Assembly: GCF_009727055.1 (NCBI RefSeq)
Contig: NC_052350.1
Location: 32,054,203-32,118,202 of the forward strand
Reading direction: 5' to 3'
Source: Benincasa hispida
Lineage: Eukaryota > Streptophyta > Magnoliopsida > Cucurbitales > Cucurbitaceae
DNA: 64,000 nucleotides
The notes beneath the pieces were generated by a model. That model was not told the DNA's origin and did no database searches. It was given only the letters and a program-made list of their open reading frames with translations. Shown piece by piece: positions 56,323 through 64,000 of this stretch. Position 1 is the first letter of the stretch, and each line of letters starts with the position of its first letter. The translations under genes and the position numbers were made by a program.

Positions 56323-56534
56323 CATGCATCAAATCTGTCTAATTCACCTTTCCAGGTAGGTACCCAGCCGATGGCGGGAAATTACAAGTCAATTTTACTC
56401 GATATAGGGCTATACAGACTCGAATCGGGAGGTTCCATTCTTTTGTTAATGGGAGTTCTGGGTAAACCAAAATCCCGTGGACACGATATACGATGCATGT
56501 TCCTAAGATATCCATTGATAGTCATGCGTTGAAC

Positions 56535-57169
56535 TGATAATGCGTTAATGAATGTATGTGATGACCATGCGTCCTGCCACAAGTTTTCTTGCGCTTATGC
56601 CAAGTATAATGCGAACGCAAGTTTCTCGGGTAATCCGAGGTCGAACACAAGGACTTGTAGCTATATGTATGCGGTAATGTGCTTGCGGCAGTTTGAATAA
56701 AAGAATGGAAGGGATGTTGCTAAGTTAATTGTAATCCTATGTTGCTAAGTTAATTGTAATCCTACTTCTATCTAACAGACAACGCGATGAGAATATGCAT
56801 GAAAGGTAGAGATACGACAAACCTTGACATGAAATAAATGTATGGGAAAATAGATAAAATGCGGAGATGATTTCTTTGCAACCCTTAAGAGTGACCGCAA
56901 GGGCAACCTTAGTCAGTGCAAACCATGCGATCATGCAACACTCATACAATAGTAAACCACATCCCAGTGCGAATGCTACAGCTTCTAATGCTAGAACGCA
57001 TGCGATGTACGTGCAAAAGTGTCCATAGGGCCTACACATAAGCCTCTAATTCTTGTCTATGCGATGATACAAAAACAAGGCTACCATATATCATCATACC
57101 TATTCCTAGGGTCATGCGACGCAATGTTGACAAACAGAGCTTATCTCTAAGATCCCCATTCTTGCCTAT
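56535..57169 (-). repeat. Athila-type LTR d, first part
   Basis: Starts tgataatgcgttaatg and includes ccacaagttttcttgcgctt and gtaatccgaggtcgaacaca. It is interrupted at 57169 by LTR e and continues at 59003. Confidence 0.7.
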
Positions 57170-58997
57170 TGTAATGCAAAATTTATCTTATGCTATGTTG
57201 TTGCTCATGCACACTTTATGCGATACTACTTCTAGATTTATGTGTTATTAATGAAATGCTTGTAGTATGCTATGCGTTGTCACAAGTTTCCTTGTGCCGA
57301 AACCAAGTATAATACGCAAGTTTTTCGGAGTGATCCAAGGTCGAACACAAGGATTGTTTTCGTTAGTGTGTTACATTTGTAATATATGCGACCGATGTTT
57401 TTACAATTAATAAAGGTAGTGTGTTTATACAGGAAATTAAAGTGCAGTAAAGTAAAATTGTGCAGATAAAGTAAAGTTGCGTTGATAAAATAAAGTGCGA
57501 TAAAAATAAACCTAAGCTAACGTGATGCAAGATACAAGATACATGATATACATGATGCTGAGTTCGAGACTAACTGTGAAGTTTATACAAAGGGTCGTGG
57601 TATGTGTTGGCGAGTCTTTATGTATGAATCAGAAATGGGAAGGATAAAGAGTACAGACATCGCAAGGTTGTTAATTGCGTTAAAGTTATAACTAAGGTTC
57701 CGCTTTCCCTTGGCGTACACCTCTAGGTGATCGGCCGCGTTCCCATATCTCTATGGTGAAACAGGGATGAAAGCGTGATGAATGCAAGGTTGCTTCCATC
57801 TCTGGAAGTACTTCTCGCTTTAGTGAACACATTTTTCCAAAACCTCTCTCGATAGATCGAAATGACATCTTCACTTCTGCTCTCACAGGTGAATGTTCGT
57901 CTAGCAATGCTTTGACTAAATATAATAATTTCCTTAACCCAATTAATTACTTGCTTAATTCATGCTAATTATCCAAGGGATTAAGAAACATCAATGGAGA
58001 AAGTGAATTACGGATGAATGGAAATAGGCAGAAAGATGGAGATGGAAATTATCATAACAATTAATTATAGAATTTAAGCGTCTGATACATGGTGTGAATA
58101 ATAAGACAAGAAGGGTAATACAATTGATGATAAGAGATAGAAATAAATACAGAAAGAGTGTCAACGTATTGACACAGATTTGATGAATTGATTTGCTTGC
58201 CAATGTGGAAGAGTGGATGATGAGAAGAGCTCCCTCTCAGGCTTGCTCGTTCGGTAGAAGTGACCTCGTACAGAGCTTCGCGGCGGGGATAGGAACGATT
58301 CTTACCCAGAGACTCACCTCTCGGCCTTGTCTCTTAATTCTTCCTGGATCTGCTCAGATTAGTTGCTCAATCAATCTCTCTCTCAGATCAGTATATACAA
58401 TTCTCTATGTATTCAAGCATATTTTTTCAGTGAATTCTCCGAGGCTATTTATAGATGAAGGCTTGACTCTCTGCAGTGTGGTCCCCACTTTCTTGTTATG
58501 GCAGTTCCGAAAATGATGGAGTGAATATTCCTTCTGTTATGCAATCAATCCCGTCAGAAATGCACAACGGTCAGTTGTACATTCGTCAGACTCCTCCGCA
58601 AATGTGTTGTTGCTCTTTCACATCTTCGATCATTTGCCTGCATGCGGTGTTGTTTTTTTAATACCGCATGCGGTTGAAGTTAAGCTCTGGATCGACTGTC
58701 GCATGCGCTGTCATTGTGTTGATCATCTATTCATTCCTGAATGATAAGCGCAATGCGATGTAGATGTGTTGTTCGTTTATCTTGAGCCATGAACACATAC
58801 GGTGACTTGATTTCCTGCAAAACAGAAACAAAACATTCCATTCTACCATCGAAATGGTGTCAGTGGGTGTATTGACGAAAATTTATAATTCTTGCATTTC
58901 TTAGCTAATTTCTATACAATCGACGTAACTTTCCTTCCTTTTGGCAGGAATATCTAAATAACACAGTATAAATAACTTGTATTTCTGCAAGTTATCA
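57170..58997 (-). repeat. Athila-type solo LTR e, inserted in LTR d
   Basis: 1828 bp from TGTAATGC to the terminal hairpin and TCA, flanked by CCTAT at 57165-57169 and 58998-59002. TATA box 58446-58453. No internal region is present, so it formed by LTR-LTR recombination. The frames inside are not genes. Confidence 0.88.
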
Positions 58998-59002
58998 CCT
59001 AT

Positions 59003-60365
59003 GTGTTCAAATCCGCTCTCCTGAGTCTTAGATTTGTGTTTTAGACTACACTCCCAAGTATGCCTACATGATGAATGACGTGCTCATAGGACAAGGTAAC
59101 CGCATGAACTTTGCTGACCTACGATTGTTACTATCCCTAATGAACAATGCATACATTGCTTAATGCGACCAACCACCTACACTCTCGGGCAGTTGGTTGT
59201 TGCTAACTTTACTCATAGATAAGTAATGTGTTAGCCTATAGACAGGCATTGCATCAGCTTCACACTAAGAAAATAAGATGATTCACACACTCGCGTAACG
59301 CACACCTCTCGGTGGGTTGCTACATGCTTTATATCCCTAATCCACATGACTAAGTATGTGATACCCAAGCAATCCCACTAAGTGTTGCAATGAAAGTAAA
59401 GATGCTAAGCAAGAAGATGGAGATGGAGTCGAAGGAAACAGAGAAGTGCATTGAAAACAAATTGTATTAACTCTAAGCACAAAATGTCATACAATACAGT
59501 GTAAGAAAATAAAGGTAAATAGAATGACCGGCTGGAAGCAAGATGTGTATCAAGGCTGCCGGTGGTGCCATGGATGGGTGGAGGAGCTGACTTTCTCAAG
59601 ATCTCACTTCGGTCGAAGGCTTCGGTCGTCACTCGGAATGGATGAAGGAGGTGAAGAACTCTCAGCCATCTCTCATGCAATTTGTCTAGATCACGGGGAA
59701 AATCCCCGGTTTGAGGGATAATCTCCAGATAACCTGAATTTCAGCTCATTGGCTTCTATTTATAGAGCTTGGGTCACAGACAGCATTAATTGGACTTCTC
59801 TGAGTCTGACGTTTGGCGCGTTAGTCCTTTTCTGAACCTCTGCCAACTAACGGCGTGGTAGGTGAAATGTCAGCATCAGCTTTGGATTTTCTCGAGGTAG
59901 ATGTGTTGATGCATTTATTCCACCTACCTTGCATTGATCCCATTAGTTAGCATTGTCACGAAGCCGCAATCATTCAATGACCGCATTCGCTTAATACCGC
60001 AACTCTACATGATGATCGCAGTCGCTTGACGAGCACAACTCCCATGTGATGGACGCATACGGCTGATTACTGCAACATCCATGCATTGATCGATGCGTTC
60101 GGCTTTGCGATGGAGTGTTTCTCCGCATGCGATCATCTATGCGATGGTCTGGTTTCCACATTTGCGTCCATTTCCTATATTGGCTACAAAAATAGAATAT
60201 TGAATGCATAATTAATTCAAAGTAATGGGTTAGCTGAGATTCGTCATGCTGATTGATGCAAGCTAATTTTCATGAATTCCTAACATGAATGCCACATATT
60301 CTGCCTAACAACCTCCATAATTCTAAGTAAAAGGCCCAGAAGGCATGCATTTCTGCATGTTATCA
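59003..60365 (-). repeat. Athila-type LTR d, second part
   Basis: Continues LTR d after the nested insertion: the gtgttcaaatccgctctcct text resembles 47560-47620 of LTR b. TATA box 59757-59764. It ends with the variant hairpin catgcatttctgcatg and TCA at 60365. Confidence 0.72.
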
Positions 60366-61625
60366 CTAGGTAGGGGTGTTTCGTTTCCATCAGCTTAAGT
60401 ATCCCAACCTAGAAAGAACCCGCCTTAGACAAAAGGTCCCTTATAGATAGATTTGCTACATATTTAATCTTCTATTAGTCAATTTAAACCTATTAAACCA
60501 ATTAAAAGATTAAATCTCAGGTTTCTAAACTCTTTTAAAACATGATTCAAGCCTAAGTTCGAATGCATATCTTTCTTATTATTTTAGTTCTAATTTCCAT
60601 TATAAATCTTATACAATAAACAACCAGAATCATCAACATTGCTTAGAAAAACAAGGTATTTATAATTCTTATAAATTTAACCTATGTGCCATGCTTCATG
60701 CAATGTCTGTTTATTACTATACATAACTCTTATATACTTGGTAATGAACTAAGCATACATGCTTCCATACACCCTTATACTATAACACATATAATATAAA
60801 GACGATGCATGAATATGCTTAATGCATGCATAAATATAACTCTTATATTGTATGATGCATGAGCATGCTCTTTGTAATTTAATCATGCAAACTACTATAT
60901 CATAACTCTTAAAATATAGATATGATGAATGACCAATGCATAACCTATGGTGGGATTTTAACTATATGGCATACTATATGACATATAATAAAACATACAT
61001 CTTATGTACATTCACCAAACACTAATGGGCCAGGATGATTAGCCTAAAAAATAACAGAAATTAAATTCCATTTATTACATAAAATCATCAAGCAAACCGG
61101 TTCACAAGCGAACCAGGTCTTGAACCGCCCGGGCGAAGTCTTCTTGCTGATCATTTAGTAAAATGATCATGTAGCAACGATCGAGTGCCTTTAACTATGC
61201 GATGAAGCATGAGGCCACTCAATCGTTTGGCGCACTATATTAAATGCAAGTCTAAACAAACGTAATGACTATGATGCGGTGAAGCATGATCGTCTAGACG
61301 ATCGAAGTAGAAATGCTAAGTAACATTTAACCCGCAATCGTGTAGTCAGTGACTATGCGATGAAGCATGTTGAGCTACACGATCGTTTAATGCGCGTGTG
61401 TCAACCTTACAGCTGAGTATCCCATACTCAATGATCGCTTACCCCCATCGCTTACACGATCTGACCAATGTTTGGTCTTCTTCTTCCTTGAAGTAATGCG
61501 CATCTCCATGCCTTAAAGCTTCATCATGAGCAACTCAAACTGACTCAAACACTTTAAATTACAGACTCAATAACAAGTTAATATGCCCAAAAACATAGGG
61601 GCCTTTACAAAAGCACAGTGTCACA
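60366..61625 (-). repeat. gypsy-type LTR (minus)
   Basis: On the minus strand it starts TGTGACACTGTGC at 61625, next to a purine-rich tract (61626-61640). 60370-60440 is the inverse of 37640-37735. It includes CGATCG motifs at 61150-61400. It is cut at 60366 by LTR d. Confidence 0.55.
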
Positions 61626-62755
61626 ATCCTCCCCCACTTAAATTGTCATTGTCCTTGATGAAAAACTTGAGGGTGCAATCCACTTCCATTCTCATTGGAT
61701 TGCAACACTCTCCCCCACTTAATCTTGGCATCGTCCTGATGACGATCCAAACATGGGTTGGCTGTATAAAGGACCCATTGAAAATGATGTGCGTCACACC
61801 AAGTATGGAAAGTGCCACTATGTATGAGCTATCCCACCTACGGGCCTCCTCGCACCCTACTCTAGGACTTGGTCTCTAACACTCGAAACATATTCATGGC
61901 AAAAGCATTAGCATCCTCTCACCTCCATGAACAAGGGATATATTTTCATCACACACAATTCGGCTGTAACCACAGCCATAACACATACTATCTGAGCACA
62001 CATTAGGATGCACCCCTCGGGGTGAGGCTTTAAGTCTACCACGGAACATTACACATCGTGGCATTTACCCACACCTTTGCAAAGTCAGAATACAAAACAC
62101 ACTACACTTCAGCCCACTCACTAGCCACCTCATTTGGTGATGCTACGAAGATGCTTCTCTTGCTCTTGATGCAGTTTCTTCTCTTTCTCTAAACTACCAG
62201 ATTGTTGGTCATCTCCAACGTGAATTGACCCAACAACTGTGAAGCCACCCCACTTAGGCATATGGAATGACTTAAGAGACACACTGGCTCTATACAAAGG
62301 GAGCATTCTCACGAGACAACAACCCATTCTTGCGAGTTGCTTCCCAATCACTTACCTCTACTAGCCATGACGTTCGCCCATACAGACTCTTGATGCACAA
62401 CTGCACTTGAGCAGTGCATGTCTCTTTGACCCCCGGTTCATCTACATGCAGTCATTAGCACTATCCATCTGGTAGGAGTGGTTCTTTCGAAGGCACCCTA
62501 CATGGTAGACCTTCTATGCTTCTTCTAACCAACGGAACACCCAACCTCTTGGCAAACGAGCTTGGTTCCTACTCACCGATGGGTTTTATTTCCCTCAATG
62601 GCGAAATCCAGCTTCAACCCACACACTTGTCTTTGATACTGACTCACATCTGCTCTGCCAAACTGGCACTCTTGACAGAACTGTGAAGTCTTCAATTCAA
62701 TCCTTGGGTATTCTCTGTCTTGTCCAACTCCACTGAAAAGAGTGGCTTTGATACC
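61626..62755 (-). mobile_element. short gypsy internal region without pol
   Basis: Bounded by a polypurine tract at 61626-61640 (minus-strand taagtgggggaggat) and, on the right, a primer-binding-like ttggtatcaaagcc on the minus strand (62743-62757). Only about 1.1 kb separates them. A second purine tract complement (ctcccccacttaat, 61710) suggests a repeat of the end region. Minus frames at 62130-62351 and 62573-62830 have no recognised domains. Confidence 0.45.
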
Positions 62756-62757
62756 AA

Positions 62758-63640
62758 ATGTATCGAAACCTTTTCTTTGATTCCAACTATCACGGCCGTA
62801 CTTCTCTAACTGTGTGGCTCCATGATTCACCCGTGATCATGGTCAGCCTTAAGGGATGCTCAAGTCCCAATTTACTTTTTGCTCGACTCTTTGAAGCTTT
62901 GTCGGACCTTAGGCAAGGTTATTCCATTCTAAACTAAACTGAACTCATGCAGAACTGAAATTCATTCCACCATACACGTCACCTATATGTGTATTTTCCC
63001 TCATATGCAACTCTAGCTGACTTACCTCTACTCTAGGCCAAGTCTTGAGGCTCGACCTTGCCCATATATGAGGCTAAGGTCATCACAATGCAACGTTGCA
63101 TCTCTCTTCGTCATCTTCGTTCCCAACAACACATCCCCCATGAAGGAAATCAAACACAAGGATTTCCATGAGTAGCGGAAAAGATCATTCTGAATTACAA
63201 TCATGTATGAACATTACATATTACAGTCGTACATAGAAACATACGGTTATGCAATCAATATAGAAATTACAACATGAAACTACTAATGATCAAGAAGAGA
63301 AATCTCTACACACATTTGTAGACTCGTCTCCACGCTCCTTGATCACGAACGCTTGAACACAGTAACCTCGAATGCTCGAACAACATTACCGCTACATAGC
63401 ACGAACACCACGCACTCGAACTTAGCGATTGCCTCGGTCACAAACACCTCAACAACACGAAGAGCCTCAACAGAACCTCGACAGCGTCGAGTTGAGTATG
63501 ACACCACCAAGAAGGATACCTTGGTATTCTCGGTGTTAGAATCCAGAGGGTGCGCTCTGTGTGGACTTAGTATGAGACAGAAGAAGAGGATACAACAATC
63601 ATGTAAACGATTGAGCAAGTGGGAGATGGCTGAAACCTAT
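62758..63640 (-). repeat. LTR remnants, gypsy then copia-like
   Basis: 62758-63170 follows the primer-binding-like site and may be the 5' LTR of the short gypsy element, although it does not visibly match 60366-61625. 63180-63640 resembles 35935-36230 of the solo copia-like LTR in the same orientation (acgaacacca, cacctcaacaac, tggtattctc). The frames at 63343-63652 are shadows. Confidence 0.45.
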
Positions 63641-63973
63641 CGTTGGCCATAGTGAAAATTGATGATATTATGTGATAATCTCATAACAATTTTCTCTTAA
63701 AGACTTAACATTTTCCTCTCCAAATTAGTCACTCACCAGATTCCACCATCCTGTTCTAAGGCTGGAGAATAGTCAGATAGACTCTCCTGGTGGTTTATGA
63801 ATCGTTTGTGAGGAACTTGGAGCTAATTTAGAGAAAATTCAAAGTCTACAAAGGTCGTATTTCTTCTTCTCCTTTTACTTTATTTATTTGCATGCTTATC
63901 CTTTGTCATTAACCTAATTAGATTACTTTAGATTTTTTTTTCCTTTCGCTAAACATGTATTCGTTCCATCAGT

Positions 63974-63985
63974 TAGTATCAGAGC
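63974..63985 (+). promoter_or_regulatory. primer-binding-like site at window edge
   Basis: tagtatcagagc, one change from the initiator-Met binding sequence. It suggests that 63641-63970 is the end of a plus-strand LTR and that an element continues beyond the window. Confidence 0.5.
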
Positions 63986-64000
63986 ATGCTTAAAGTACTC

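Noticed and set aside
63343..63652. Pair of frames of 91 and 99 codons on opposite strands
   Set aside because: The region resembles a copia-like LTR at 35935-36230; no known domain.

Overview
The window is plant nuclear DNA, most likely from a cucurbit. Almost everything in it is LTR-retrotransposon sequence in nested, broken and inverted pieces. The only host gene I recognise occurs twice (about 15.3-16.2 kb and 40.1-41.1 kb, minus strand). It is a phloem-lectin (PP2/Lec17-like) gene with two exons and one intron, and both copies carry disabling mutations. That family's form is what points to Cucurbitaceae. No intact protein-coding gene, rRNA, tRNA or CRISPR was found.

Layout. 1-629: end of an Athila-type LTR. 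1163-11879: a complete Ty3/gypsy chromovirus (Tekay/Del-like) with LTRs of about 2.8 kb, a TCTAG target-site duplication, and a pol broken by many stops. 12283-12623: a MITE. 13309-13468: a 40-bp tandem repeat. 14926-19560: duplication block A, with lectin pseudogene A and a CACTA-like subterminal repeat field. 19626-20165: gypsy gag remnant. 20253-23608: gypsy LTR with tandem repeats, split by an Athila-type LTR. 23606-25048: minus-strand lysine/glutamate-rich ORF region with its own TATA box. 25308-27915: plus-strand Athila 3' end, with an inverted repeat around the integrase tail. 27916-30257: a Tekay-like element whose two halves lie in opposite orientations, next to a 100-N gap (30258-30357). 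30358-32020: a GC-rich gene-like island and AT-rich DNA. 32020-35228: Athila and copia pieces fused together.

35229-37970: gypsy LTR split by a solo copia-like LTR. 37970-39837: copia LTR/leader. 39838-42870: duplication block B with lectin pseudogene B. 42870-48411: minus-strand Athila element (RT, protease, gag, PBS, LTR) containing an inverted gag piece. 48412-53210: minus-strand Ty1/copia element. 53578-56110: Athila 3' LTR plus internal end. 56204-56322: Tekay LTR end. 56535-60365: an Athila-type LTR with a second solo LTR nested in it (TSD CCTAT). 60366-64000: gypsy and copia LTR remnants and a primer-binding-like site at the right edge.

The assembly itself has faults. Five sites carry a Tn5 mosaic end joined to its own reverse complement (Nextera mate-pair junction adapter), three of them bordered by artificial duplications. 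The sequence next to the N gap has many single-base indels and an orientation break. These should be recognised before any biology is read from those places. The most interesting biological signals are the duplicated lectin pseudogenes next to CACTA-like ends, the tandem primer-binding sites with an apparent LTR extension in the Tekay element, and several large inverted repeats built from retroelement pieces.
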